Source: Aedes albopictus
Taxonomy: Eukaryota > Arthropoda > Insecta > Diptera > Culicidae
Assembly (NCBI RefSeq): GCF_035046485.1
Contig: NC_085137.1
Coordinates: 476,495,396-476,559,395, forward strand
DNA length: 64,000 bases
Direction of reading: 5' to 3'
The position numbers and the translations under genes are program-made. Of the stretch, positions 45,301 to 56,089 are shown piece after piece. The notes below the pieces were generated by a model that ran no database searches, was not told the DNA's origin, and was given only the letters and a program-made list of their open reading frames with translations. How positions within the stretch are numbered: position 1 is the first letter of the stretch; each line of letters begins with the position of its first letter.

Positions 45301-45626
45301 GGCACTTTAGCCATTGTGGCACCAGTCTTTGTACTCTAGAGCAAACTCGTCCTTGAACAATTAAAAATGATTATAACTAAAGCTGAAGCGCCTGAAAGGT
45401 AGACCACTTAAAATGTAAGTAAACATTATAAAATGATCTTTAGGGTAATTAACACACAATTTATCATCCTACGCGTGGCTTCACATGTGCAATAGGAGTA
45501 TATGCAACTCTTGTTTGACTGAATTTGCTAATATAAGAGTTGCATGTACATTAAGCCGTCCCTTATTTAATAAAGTTCTCAAACATTGTATGGGACTAAA
45601 AAATATGAGATTTTTTCGACAAAAAA
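45301..45626. other. Spacer
   Basis: Probable 3' remains of the Jockey fragment, then low-copy DNA containing an inverted pair AGAGTTGCATGTACA / TATATGCAACTCT near 45500-45552. No gene is seen. Confidence 0.35.
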
Positions 45627-45844
45627 ATACGCTACTCTTCGAATGAGTGTAATCAGTTTCGTACCTTTTAATTCCAGTGGATAACTGACACTGAGGAAGA
45701 TTACAAGTGATAGTCGAAATACGCGTATCTGTCAAAGGATAAGCAACATAGGGCGGAATTAAAAGGTACGAAACTGATAACACTCATTCGAAGAGGGTAT
45801 TCTGCTTAGAGGGTTCGAAAAGTCGGTACAAGATACGCTACTCT
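45627..45844 (+). mobile_element. Asymmetric hairpin element, copy 2, 10-12-bp TSD
   Basis: Runs from CTTCGAATGAGTGTAATC (45637) to TTCGAAAAGTCGGTACAAG (45832). The direct repeat ATACGCTACTCT flanks it (45627-45638, 45833-45844), overlapping the element start by two bases, so the true duplication is 10-12 bp. The right arm (CGAAATACGCGTATCTGTC) and the tail GGGTATTCTGCTTAGAGGG match copy 1. The left arm has lost most of its inner part, so the hairpin is incomplete here. Confidence 0.75.
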
Positions 45845-45959
45845 ACTAAAACCGATGATTTTAGGGCCCTAAAGTACCAAAAGTGTGCTCAGAATGGCGA
45901 TATCTTTGAAGTTATTGAGCAAGTATCCTCCGAGATCGAAAAAAATGTCAAAAAACTGA

Positions 45960-46775
45960 GCAAATTTTTTGCCCTTAAGCACCGAAGGTGGCACGATAAC
46001 AGATCTAGGAGTACGTGCGCAGGACGAAAGATTTCCAGCCCCTAACCTCCATGAGATTGAAGAGGAGGTTAGCTGGTTGAAAAACAACAAAGCCGCTGAA
46101 GCCGATCAAATACCAAGCCAGTTACTAAAACACGGTGGAGAAGCACTGGCGAGGGATTTAGGAGTAATCTTAGATTCTAAACTTAATTTCAATGACCACT
46201 AGCATTATACATAGGGCAAATAATATGCTTGGCTTCATAAAACGCTTTAGCTTTAATTTCGACGATCCCCACACAATAAAAACATTATATGTTGCCTATG
46301 TTAGGTCAATTCTGGAATATTGTAGCATTGTCTGGTCCCCATTTCAAAGTAAGCATATCGAATAGAATCAGTACAAAAACAATTTCTATTATATGCTCTT
46401 CGAAAAATAGGTTGGACTACATTTCCTCTTCCATCTTATGAAGCGCGCTGTAGGCTTATCAATATTCAAACACTGAAACAGCGTCGTTAAACTGCAATGG
46501 TTTTATTTGTTAACGACATCGTTTTGTAGCGAATTGATTCAACTGAAATCTTATCAAAATTAAACTTTTACATACCCTCACGGCAATTGCGAAATCGTCA
46601 CTTGTTTAAAACTACCCATAGTCGCACAAACTGTGCCAAAAATGAACCTTTGAATCTAATCATGCACATTTATAATCAGCACTGTGAAACTATTGACTTA
46701 ACTATGTCGCGGCATAATTTAAAGAAATATTTTTACACTATAAGAAATAACATCAGTAGTAGTACTTAAATTATT
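45960..46775 (+). pseudogene. Non-LTR RT, internally deleted
   Basis: The RT N-terminal part (LHEIEEEVSWLKNNKAAEADQ, SQLLKHGGEALAR; 46029-46155) is joined directly to the C-terminal part (GVILDSKLNFNDH, 46160-46200), then LHK/FIKRFSFNFDDPHTIK-like, VAYVRSILEYCS and a degenerate tail to 46770. Everything between the fingers and the thumb, including the active site, is absent. The C-terminal half is a diverged relative of the fragment at 46925-47520. Confidence 0.8.
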
Positions 46776-46924
46776 TTAAAAGTACAAATTATACACATTC
46801 ACCAGCATATTTATATGCTATATATAATACGTTATTCTAGGTTGTTTTGGGAGTAGAACAACTTCCTTAAAAAACATTTTAAGAAATTCTACGGCAACAT
46901 AGAGAACTCGGCTTCACGTGCGGC

Positions 46925-47520
46925 CGCATTTTGGTGACCACTGAACTAATATGTTAAGCTTCATTAAGCGTTTTAGCTACAACTTTCAGGACCCATACAC
47001 GATTAAAACATTGTACGTCGCTTATGTAAGATCAGTTCTAGAATACTGTAGCGTAGTATGGTCTCCCTACATGGTAACACATGTGGACCGAATCGAATCA
47101 ATACAAAAGCAGTTCCTCCTATATGCCTTACGCAAGTTAGGTTGGTCAAAATTTCCACTGCCTTCATATGAGGCTAGATGCATGCTTATAGATATTCAAA
47201 CTTTGAAAGAGCGTCGCGAATTAGCCATGGTTTCATTTATAAATGATTTAATATCTCAACGCATCGACTCCGTCAACTTACTATCATGTATAAATTTATA
47301 TGCTCCTGCTAGACTATTGAGAGTTCGTAATATATTTGCTCTAAACAAACATAGAACAGATTATGCAAAATTTGGTCCTTTGAATCGAATGATGAACCTT
47401 TATAATCACCACTGTGCATCTATTAGTTTAACCATGTCTAGAACAAATTTAAGAGAATATTTTAGGTCTTTGAGACATAATAGAATATAATTATTAAGTG
47501 ATATAGTTAAGTGAAATTGT
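46925..47520 (+). pseudogene. Non-LTR RT C-terminal fragment
   Basis: A single frame of 179 codons (46951-47490) begins FIKRFSYNFQDPYTIKTLYV and contains RSVLEYCSVVWSPY, RIESIQKQFLLYALRKLGW and LPSYEARCMLI, the conserved region downstream of the RT domain in Jockey/CR1-like LINEs. It is well preserved (no stops), 5'-truncated, and ends in a short 3' UTR with AATAAA at 47529. The clade is uncertain. Confidence 0.82.
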
Positions 47521-47540
47521 AGTCTATGGAATAAACACGA

Positions 47541-48650
47541 GTGGGACGATTTTCACGAAGTCCGTTTAGCTGCTTGGTTTCGTTGATGATATTGATATTT
47601 TAGCTCGTAAATTTGAGACGATGGCGGAGACGTACATCCGACTAAAGAGTGAAGCCAGGCGAATCGGATTTGTCATTAATGTGTCGAAGACAAAGTACAT
47701 GATGGCAAAAGGCTCCATGGAGGAATCTCCGCGCCCGCCATCCCGAATTTATATCGACGGTGATGAAATCGAGGCGGTTGGAGAATTCGTGTACTTGGGC
47801 TCACTGGTGACCGCCGACAACGACACCAACAGAGATATTCAGAGGCACATTGTGGCAGGAAATCGAGCTTACTTTGGACTCCGCAGAACTCTACGATTGA
47901 ATAAAGTTCACCGTACACGAAGTTAACTATCTACAAAACGCTGATTAGACCGGTCGTTCTCTATGTGCACGAAACATGGACCCTACGTGCAGAGGACCAA
48001 CGCGCCCTTGGAGTTTTCGAACGGAAGGTGTTGCGTACCATCTACGGCGAAGTGCAGATGGAAGACGGGACTTGGAGAAGGCGAATGAACCACGAGCTAC
48101 ATCAAGTTGATATCATCAACTGCAGGGAGAACCAAGCATCGTCCATACCGTGAAAATCGGGAGGCTACGGTGGACAGGTCACAGCATCAGGATGTCGGAT
48201 AGCAACTCGACTAAAATCTAGATTGAGTTTAAATAAGGGCGAAAGTAACATGAGAGAGTTCTCTTCATCGACTCTCTCTTCTGCAAATTACAGTGACAAG
48301 ATGCAAATTCAATCGAACTTTTTTACATTTAGACGCTAGATTGCATCGCAACCTAGCGATTTATGGCCAAAAAGTTCAATCATACTTGCATCTTGTCACT
48401 TTAATTTGAAGAAGAGAAAGTCGATGAAGAGAACTCTCTCATGTTACTTTCGCCCTTATTTAAACTCAATCTTGAAATGGTTCTCGAGAGTCATCCGACC
48501 GGTACAAGAAGAGGTGGAGCGCAGTGAGTTAGGTGGGTCGACCAAGTCGACAAACAGCCATGGACCGAGTGGAATAGAGACGGCTACTATGTACAGAAGA
48601 GGCCACTCCGGCCTTAGCCTGATCGGTAAGGTAAGTATTGACACAGTTGA
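47541..48650 (+). mobile_element. RTE-like LINE fragment 2, hairpin-interrupted
   Basis: From a FVDDIDILARKFE stretch (Y/FADD-type active site with Val) through RLKSEARRIGFVINVSKTKY, EFVYLGSLVTADND, LIRPVVLYVHETWT and FERKVLRTIYGEVQ. It stays related to the LINE at 1098-3402 but from a different lineage. A frameshift lies near 47925 and a stop at 48154. The 3' coding part is split by a 257-bp hairpin (48218-48474) and resumes at 48479 as far as about 48640. Not functional. Confidence 0.85.
48214..48478. mobile_element. 257-bp hairpin MITE in LINE
   Basis: The element (48218-48474) has ends CTAGATTGAGTTTAAATAAG and its near inverse, with arms including GGGCGAAAGTAACATGAGAG. Flanks carry AAAT on both sides (48214-48217, 48475-48478), and its removal with one AAAT restores the LINE frame. 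A 4-bp duplication is unusual and should be treated cautiously. Confidence 0.72.
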
Positions 48651-48659
48651 ATGCCTGGA

Positions 48660-49922
48660 AAAATCTTTTCAATAATCTACGTTGAAGAATCACTAGAATT
48701 TCTGGAAAATCCCTAGAAGAATTTCTGAAGAAGTTACCGAAACCTTACCAAGACTTCTAAAGGAATCTCGTAGGAGATTTCTGTAGAAACCTTTAGATGA
48801 ACTCCCGATTAAATACGTTGAGTAATTTGTCATAAAAATCCCTATGGCAACCTCCGAAGAAATCCTTACAGGTATCCCTCGAGGAGTTCCACGGTAAATC
48901 CCTGAAGTAATTCCTGAAAGAATCATTCGAGTAATACCCATTGAATCCGAATGAAACGATTCTTGGAGTAATCCCGAATGGGTTGAGAAATTCTTACTTA
49001 ATAAAAGACTCTCTTCAACAAATCCGGGAAAATTCACAAGAGAAAATCCTGAAGCAATGCCAACAGATATTTTAGCAATGCCTAAGTGATTTTTTTTAGG
49101 AAAACCAAAGTAAAATCCTGGAGAAATTCCAAGCGAAACCCTTGTGAAATTCATAGTGGAGGCCCTGTAAAGAAATCCTTAAAAAAAATTCTGGAAAAAC
49201 CCCATAAGATTTCTTGGATACATTGTTTAAGAATTTCCAAGAAAAATAACCAAAGTCATCCGTAGAGATTTTTTACATAAGCCCCGGAGAAAACCTTGTG
49301 CGAACACGGTAGAATTTCTGCAGGAGTTTCAGCAGAAATTTTGAAAGAATCCTGAAACAAATTCCTGATAGAATCCGTTGAAAAATGCTTATTTGAATTT
49401 CTGGATAAATCCACAGAATATTTCAAGAAGGAATTAAAAAAGTCCCATCCTTCTGGAGGAATAAAAAATAAATTAAAAAGTACAGCAGAATTTTTGAAAG
49501 AATCTCAGCAAGAGATCTTGAAGGAATCTCATCAAAACCTTCCGTTGATATCACAGGAGTAACGCCTGGTAAAAATAGTAAGGATATACCTAAAGGAATG
49601 CTGATAGAAATCTCCGCCAAAAATCCTGGAGAAAGTTTCGTAGGAATTGCTGGAGGAACTTCAGTATAAATTTCCAAAACAATCCCAGCTGATTTCCACA
49701 AACGATTTACAGCAAGAATTCCTGAATAAATCCTAATAAGAATTCCTGAAAGAATCTCTAGATAAATCCCTGGATAAATAAACTGAGAAATTTGAACAGA
49801 AATGATTGGAGAAATCCTTACAGAAATTTCTGGATATATCCTAAGACGAGTTCTTTTAGAAATTAGTGTAAAAGGTCCTGCAGCAATATCGGCAAGAATT
49901 TCTGGAGAAATCCCTGCAGTAC
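48660..49922 (+). repeat. GAATTCC-type array, diverged
   Basis: Plus-polarity degenerate units (GGAATCTCGTAGG, AATCCTGGAGAAATTCC). The 207-codon and 153-codon minus-strand frames are repeat translations (GISPGF, ISVRISPI), except for the first residues of the former, which start in low-copy DNA at 49923-50046. Confidence 0.7.
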
Positions 49923-50033
49923 CTTCGAAATACCTTTCACCTTTCCTCTGCAGTGCCGATTCAAGTAGCTCTGATTGGTAAGATGTGCTTAAGCTTTCGG
50001 CTGTCACGCTATTGGCTACCACCAGACTTGATG
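49923..50033 (-). CDS. Possible second exon of the signal-peptide gene
   Basis: On the minus strand, after an AG at 50034-50035, 111 nt remain open in the phase required by the donor at 50354 (one base plus two). The peptide includes SSLVVANSVTAESLSTSYQS and ends LQRKGERYFE. It is low-copy sequence sandwiched between an array and an AT-rich spacer. Against it: the acceptor lacks a pyrimidine tract and the following donor (GTACTG) is weak. If it is wrong, the true second exon lies outside the window or further left. Confidence 0.25.
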
Positions 50034-50353
50034 CTGTACACATCAAGCTAGCTTTTTTTACGCGGTTGAATTTTGTATTGAAGGGTTACTTAATGTACTT
50101 GTCGGAAATCTTATTGCACAATCAATGTTAAAATACTTTTGTGTGAAGCAAGAAACTAAATCGATAGTAGAACGCATTTTTCGCAGCAGAAAGCTGATTG
50201 TTTTTTTTTTTAATTTATTGTATTTTTCTGAATATAATTGCTTTAATGGGATACCTAAATTCTTAAAATTCTTTTAATATGTTGTACGATCTCTCATCGT
50301 CTGGAATGTATTTTATGAATGCAAGAAATAATCTACCCATGGTAAGAACTTAC

Positions 50354-50537
50354 CCAGTGGAATCTTCTCCGTCTGCGGCGATGTTTGTGCGTTTGTCCTA
50401 GCGCCCATTGTAAGCAGCAGTAGCAGCAACAGCGGCAGCATAACCACGGTCACCGACAATCCGCTCCACCGAATCCGGTGACAGTGAGATGGTGACAGCT
50501 GACGCGTCTGCTTTGTCGCTGTGATTAATTCCATCAT
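50354..50537 (-). CDS. First coding exon: secreted or membrane host protein
   Basis: Minus strand. Two adjacent ATGs (50537 and 50534) open a 61-codon frame. After a basic N-terminal stretch (HCHRIRWSGL) comes a hydrophobic core MLPLLLLLLLTMG, then a likely signal-peptidase site after TNA and QTSPQTEKIPLG. The frame ends at a consensus donor G|GTAAGT (GT at 50352-50353). Signal-sequence features plus a good donor at the right place argue for a real exon. The gene continues to lower coordinates. I cannot name it. An upstream in-frame ATG at 50672 would give a longer, lysine-rich start and is less likely. Confidence 0.5.
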
Positions 50538-52885
50538 TACTTTGTGTGGGAACGAAGCTGGCGGAGGTGGTGACAACGTTCTATAAATTTTTCGTTGGAT
50601 TCTCCTGATGGGTGTCTGAAGAATATGGAAAGCACTCGTAATTTTCTTTTTCTTCTGGTGGTACGGTGACACGGTAATTTTTCTTACGGTGGCTTACACT
50701 GTGTGATGTTGGTATTTGGGATTTAATTTCACGGAAAATCACCCAAATTAATCTTCTTTTATAATTTTGGATTAGAGATGGATGGAAATAGGACACAATT
50801 GACATTCACTTATTCACTAGAGAGCACTAACACATGAGATTTATACTAGGACGAAGAAAGCACACACGAATAACTCTGATAAGATGAGCGCTGAGGAATG
50901 GAGGAATTCCCTTTACGAGTCTCTATTTACGAGCATATTTCATCTCCTTGATTTGTGTTTCTGTTATCATTTCAGCTGCTTACGACCGTTTTGACAGCAC
51001 TGTTGCTTCTGTTTATCCACCGCAGGGAATGTTTCTTCTTTCCAGGCGGCTAGGTCCAATATCCGAGAGCCTCCGGCGAAGGAAAAAAGTACTGACTTTT
51101 ATTCTTCTATCAGCGCAATAAATTGTGCCATCTTCGTAATAAATTGCTTCTGAGATGGCATGTTGATTTGAATATCAATAACATTCAGAATTGCACTCTC
51201 CGTACATCCACTCACGTAGCTGTCGATTTCTTCCTTATTTCTCTTTATTCGCTTCGACAGCTGTGGCAGAGGAAGCATGCAGCTCCTCTAAATCGAATTG
51301 ACTTGCACAAAATCCGAACCGATATACAATACGAACGTATAGGATCCTTGCCAGCTGCGAACCAGCCGAAAACACTTCTCTTGGCAGTCGAGAGCACTTC
51401 ATACACGTTCTTTTCTTCAGCCTCCAACTGTGACCGCCCCACCCCACCCAACAGAACGCCGTCGAATCGAACCCGAAAACCTTTCACTCAAACTGTCACC
51501 GCGAAGAAGCCCGACAATAAATCAAACTCTGCGTCAAACTCTTCGATTCGATTGAATTGGATTTTAAATTTTAATTCGATATCCTCCCGGACCCGTCCTG
51601 CACCTGTCACTCCACCGAGTCGGAAGCTTTCCACCGAGCCATTTCACCAAACAGAACCTGATTCCAGCAACCGCAAGTCAACTTTTCCACAACCCGGAAT
51701 CGGCTTTTCAAAGTTTAATTTTCCATCAGCACTCTTCCGCTGGTTCCGGAGATCCAGGGGTGGGGTTCAACCTCGCAACATCCACCCGAACGAAAACAAC
51801 CCCAATCTCTTCATTGGTGCCGCAGTCGACGATGTTGTCATCGCTGCCATCGGCGACCACACACTCCTGTGCCACTGGCTGTTTGTCCTGCTGACCTAGC
51901 GAAATGTCCCCTGCTGCACCCTTCGCGTATTCACACTCTCGGAAACTCCACACAAGGCCCAAGGGCGTACCGTGGCACCAAAACCTACACTGACTGGTGG
52001 CAAAATCTCTGTTCCTATCAGTTCCCAACAATCTCCCGAATCACCCAACGAGTCAAGTCAAGTCACGCGGCCGTCACCGATGACGTCTAGTTCAGTACTA
52101 AAATCTGCATCCCCATCGGTCCAGAGACTCTGGCCTAGTCAGCATCCGTCCGCCCTTCGCGAGAAACCACCCCGTTTTACAACGTACTCCAGAGCACGGC
52201 TGCCCTTCGGATGTCCCTTTCATCGCTCCCATTTTCACTCTCAGCTCGCTCCGAGGGATGCTGGGCCGTGTAGAGATTCTCCCTCTCTCCCATAGAAAAG
52301 AGCCCCATCCATTCTCGCTTATCTGCGCCAAAACATGCAACCCCCGCTCGCTGGTGACACTTCTCCCTCATCGTAGCGCAGAAGTCGACCTCGTCCGACG
52401 TCGACGACGACGACCAGAGAACCGGAAATGAATGATGTGCCATTTAGTTTTGTTGTCTGCAAATTATGAGCCCCACATCATTGTGCCGTCTCCCCCTGGT
52501 CGGTGGTGGGCGGCTTGGCGTGGCGGCGATGGCTCTCCGTGTGGATGGTAATGGCACTCATTCACTCGCGCTGCTTTCAGGCTTGAGCACTCTCCAGCTG
52601 CAGCAGCATTAGCAGTTGAGTTGGGTGGTAGTTCACAAATGATGATGCTGTCAGTTGCATTTGGCTCGGAGCACCTGTAGCCTCTGCGGTGTTTATCACG
52701 CTCAACAGTTTCCTAGTGGAACCTCTTTTGGAAATTAATAGTTTTCGGTGAAGCGTATTCTGTCGGAAACGGGATTTCAACTGTAGTGCTACTGGGTTGG
52801 CATTGTGTATTGGCCATACATTCTCTTATATGAAAGTCATTAGAATGTTTTTCCCAGTTTTTTTAAGCATATGAGAGCTTTCCAT
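50538..52885. other. Low-copy upstream region of the minus-strand gene
   Basis: Repeat-poor DNA 5' of the signal-peptide exon, so 5' UTR, promoter or regulatory sequence is plausible here, but no TATA box or initiator can be assigned. The plus strand at 51123-51899 is open for 258 codons, the longest frame in the window. Its first codon is TTG and not ATG, and the product is Ser/Thr/Pro/Asn-rich with no domain (RPAPVTPPSRKLSTEP), so I regard it as doubtful. 52370-52430 has GTCGACGACGACGAC-type repeats. Confidence 0.35.
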
Positions 52886-52892
52886 GCTTGCT

Positions 52893-53127
52893 AATTCAGG
52901 CCAAACATTTCAATAGGTCCTATCTGCATTTGAGAGGCTCTCTTTGTTCACTTTCTCTTTCAACAACTTTTGCAGTACAAATCAAAAGACGGTTGTTTTG
53001 ACCATCGTTCCATGCAAGGAGACAATCATAATACAAATAAACAGCTGAGATATCAACGAAAGAGAGGGAAACCAAAGAGAGCCTCCCTTCTGCAGATAGG
53101 ACCTTTAGACATGTTTGGTCTGAATTA
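52893..53127. mobile_element. MITE with GGTCCTATCTGCA inverted repeats
   Basis: AATTCAGGCCAAACAT and TAGGTCCTATCTGCA, then GAGGCTCTCTTTG, on the left are matched in inverted order by CAAAGAGAGCCTC, TGCAGATAGGACC and ATGTTTGGTCTGAATT on the right, giving about 235 bp. Flanking duplications are not evident. No coding capacity. Confidence 0.65.
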
Positions 53128-53189
53128 TTCGCATACATTTTAATAGTTCAATTCATATATACAGTATTTTATCTTTTCTTAGGTACATA

Positions 53190-53580
53190 TATTATGTTTT
53201 CAGTACAAAACCGAATTAGCGACGATTTTGTTTATTTCCGCTGCATACGTTACTTATAATGTCGGAAGTATGGTGTGCTGAATAGTACATCGGATACTCC
53301 ATTTCCATACAGCGCGCATCTTCAGACACTGCGTTTAAAGAACAGTGGTAATCACGTTCAAATGTATGCGTGTCTCTTTTGTAGATGTAATTGTGAAACT
53401 TGGGGGAAAATATTTGCACTCTCACCCCGGTTGTTAGTTATATTATTATTCAGCCGTTTTACCCAAATCGATTGAGTAATGATTGCATATGCAATCTGAA
53501 AAGCCTTTGAATTGGTGTGCATTTTTGTGTATGGAAAAAAATCACGCTAGCAAAAGTTAAAGAAAAAATGTCGCTAATTC
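53190..53580. mobile_element. Diverged hairpin MITE (relative of 42346-42566)
   Basis: The left end matches the hairpin at 42346 (ACCGAATTAGCGAC, CTTATAATGTCGGAAGT) and the right end carries AAAAAATGTCGCTAATTC in inverse. The interior (53300-53520) is longer and unrelated, so either an insertion occurred or this is a sister subfamily. Confidence 0.55.
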
Positions 53581-53656
53581 TGAAGTAAAAGAAAAAATGT
53601 CAAAAACTCTGTGTGATAACTCCTCCCTACCATTCCTCCAGCAGCAATTTAGTTTC

Positions 53657-54385
53657 CAAGATCCTGACTATCTGGGGTCTCCACTTAGCCTAGTGGTTAA
53701 GGCCAGGGATGGGAATACTCACTTGCAAGAAGTTACACTCACTTGCTATTTTCTCAGCTCGGAAGCGTGTAATCAAAAAACGATGTATGGATGACTTTTA
53801 TCTTATGGTTTTGTCTAAAAGTTTGCCGAATATAGTAGGGGTCGCTAACGCATCCCGGAGCAGTGAGGAAGCTGCGGAGGCAACTCTCCACGAGGTGAAT
53901 GTAAATTACACTCACCTCGTGGAGAGTTGCTTTCGCAGCTCTATCACGACTTTAGTATGCGTGTGCGACCTCTAATGTATTTGGCAAACTTTTAGACAAA
54001 ACCACAAGGCAAAAGTCGTCCATACATCGCTTCTTGATTGCACGCTTCTGAGCTGAGAAAATAGCAAGTGAGTGTAACTCTTTGCAAATCAGTGTTCCAA
54101 TCCTTGGTTAAGGCTATGGATCACCAATCCAGAGACGGCGAGTTCGATTCCCATTCCGGTCGGGAAAATTTTCTCGACTCCCTGGGCATAGTGTATCATT
54201 GCACTTGCCTCACAATATACAAATTCATGCAATAATGGCAGGCAAAGAAAGCCCTTCAATTAATAACTGTGGAAGTGCTCAAAGAACACTAAGTTGAAGC
54301 GAGGCAGGCCAAGTCCCAGTGGGGACGTAGAGCCACAAAGAAGAAGAATAAGAAGAAGAAGAAGAAGAACAAGATCCTGGCTATC
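53657..54385 (+). mobile_element. Feilai-type tRNA-derived SINE
   Basis: Starts with tRNA-like CACTTAGCCTAGTGGTTAAGGC (A box) at 53681, interrupted by a 403-bp hairpin. Then TATGGATCACCAATCC, GAGTTCGATTCCC (B box), a body with CTCGACTCCCTGGGCA and AACTGTGGAAGTGCTC, and a 3' end CCAAGTCCCAGTGGGGACG before a GAAGAAGAA tail (to 54369). A 16-bp duplication CAAGATCCTG(A/G)CTATC flanks it (53657-53672, 54370-54385). The 3' end matches my recollection of Feilai from Aedes aegypti. Confidence 0.85.
53696..54114. mobile_element. hAT-like hairpin MITE, complete copy 2
   Basis: A 403-bp hairpin (53704-54106), the same length as the copy at 254-656 but strongly diverged in sequence. Ends are CAGGGATGGGAAT and, inverted, CAAGGATTGGAAC. 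The centre is GTGAATGTAAATTACACTCAC. The 8-bp duplication GTTAAGGC (53696-53703, 54107-54114) is the A box of the SINE it landed in. Confidence 0.88.
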
Positions 54386-54800
54386 AACAGATGTAGTCAG
54401 GTCGCCATTTCTTCTGGGCCCATCTTGATGATGCTACGATACCATCCTCACTAGCTGCTTCAATGATTTTTGCTGGTGAATGGCATCCGTAACTGCCCTC
54501 AGCATGGGAGTTAGATCATTTGCGTCCTTCGTTGAACTGACGTAGTTGTTTCCTCCGTTACCTTCGTGTCCCGTGGCTACCAAGGTGATCGTCCTTACCG
54601 TATATTGTTGGTCAACGTACAACGGTGATCAAAGAAAGTTTAGGGCGCTCGCCCATCACCAGGTAGTGGTCGGAGATGTATATATGTAGCACCGAGAAAA
54701 GGATCGACGTCCCTAATGTTGAAGAAATAAAATCCATCAATCAGAACGTAGTTGAGTTGCGATGCCGTCTGTTATGGTGATCTTCAGGTGTAAGAAAAAA

Positions 54801-55309
54801 GAAAAATCTAGTTTGCTGTGTTGTTACAATTATGTAGCAATAAACTCGAATGCATAGCCTATATTTAATAGAAGGTAATATCTCATATGTAGTTTGCTTG
54901 GCCAGCGATCAACAGTGCAACGAAAGAAGGACAAGTATCCTATAGAGTTAGTAGTTCATCCGGCAACTAACTACTACTTTCGGAGAAAATAATGACAAAT
55001 TTCTGACGGAAGAGTTAGCAATTTAGTTTCTGGTTCCTAAAAGCAAAGCAAAGATAACCGTACACACATCGTAGTTGCTCTCCGTGATTGACCAGAACAA
55101 TCGCACAGAGATCCAATGAATGGTGCTTGAGACTAGCTACACACTCTCAATGTGCACAATTCGAGAGTTCAATATTTTAAAGTCAATAACGGCGCCGGCC
55201 ATATCCTTACGGTCATCGGGAAAGGGAAGGAATGTTAGTTTAACAACCGTTGTTACTAGAAACCGTGGAATCCACAGCATCCCCACAGTTGTCTCGGGAA
55301 GGAGTATTT
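54801..55309. other. Spacer, possible retroelement 3' internal region
   Basis: No coding frame of note. The final 50 bases contain a purine-rich CGGGAAGGAG just before a TGTTAGTATGG motif, which could be a polypurine tract followed by an LTR start. Confidence 0.3.
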
Positions 55310-55740
55310 GTTAGTATGGTAGGGTAAGGTGTGGATCTTGGAGCCCCCTTTGGTAGGTGATATGACCCACTAGTTATATGAAAATACACGACACGGTCTT
55401 CATCCCGATTATGATTTATTTAGTTGCGATAGTAAGGGTAATGCATATACGTCAACGATCGTTCTACCGATCGTTCTAACGTTCTAACGATCGTTCGTCA
55501 CCGCATTGATCGTTTACATAACCGTGAAAACCGACTTTCCCACGAAAGTTATCGCGTGCTTCTGATTTCGCATTCAATATTCGCGTCCCCATCTCCCTAT
55601 CGAGAAAACCGACCAACTTACGGAAATAGTCGAGTGTTTCCCACAGTATTGAACTTAGAGTATACGGAGAATAAACTTTCAAGCTTAGATAACTATTTTC
55701 CAATTATGTTTTTTACTATGAGTAGTCTCATGTGTTACCT
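55310..55740 (+). repeat. Possible solo or 3' LTR
   Basis: Begins TGTTAGTATGGTAGGG after a purine-rich tract, contains direct copies of CGATCGTTCTA (55460-55500), and has an AATAAA signal at 55671. These are features of an LTR (copia-like ends start TGTT). A matching second LTR or a target duplication is not visible, so the identification is tentative. Confidence 0.28.
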
Positions 55741-56089
55741 GTGATCGACAGCCGTTGAGGTAATTAAGCCAATTATTTTAAATTTGCTCAATGATTGTTG
55801 TGAACTGCAATCACTTCCTTCAAACATTTTTATCGCTTCAAAATTAGGCTTGCACCAGAACTACAAGATTAATTTGCAGACATTACAGACTCCAAGAGTC
55901 CTCATGAACACGCATTGGCGAAATCACCCCAACTTCTTCTAGTATGTAAAGAATAAAAAAATCTGAATGATCTCACCCAGTTCCATGTCGTCGGATGGCC
56001 GCAACCAGTCCTTAACTCCTTCAATTTTCTGCAATACTGTTTGCTACCAAATGTGCATCCATTTTTATCACTTCACGAGGAAGGAAAAT
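55741..56089. other. Spacer
   Basis: Low-copy, AT-rich. No gene is seen. Confidence 0.4.

Larger units (their letters stand above)
53605..54800 (-). mobile_element. RTE-like LINE fragment 3, split by a SINE
   Basis: On the minus strand from 54790 the frame reads LNYVLIDGFYFFNIRDVDP and a SDHYLV-like motif of the APE-type endonuclease in broken frames (54640-54780), then NDLTPMLRAVTDAIHQ (about 54480-54535). After the SINE (53673-54369) it resumes as VRILETKLLLEEW, a stop, GGVI (53610-53672). The two sides join base for base with the RT fingers of the LINE at 1630-1715. It is full of stops and is the host of a nested insertion. Confidence 0.82.

Noticed and set aside
49423..49920. C-terminal part of a 207-codon minus-strand frame (EISVRISPIISVQ)
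   Set aside because: Translation of the array. Only the first ~40 codons lie in low-copy DNA and are treated separately.
54345..54369. GAA microsatellite as an independent repeat
   Set aside because: It is the 3' tail of the Feilai-type SINE.
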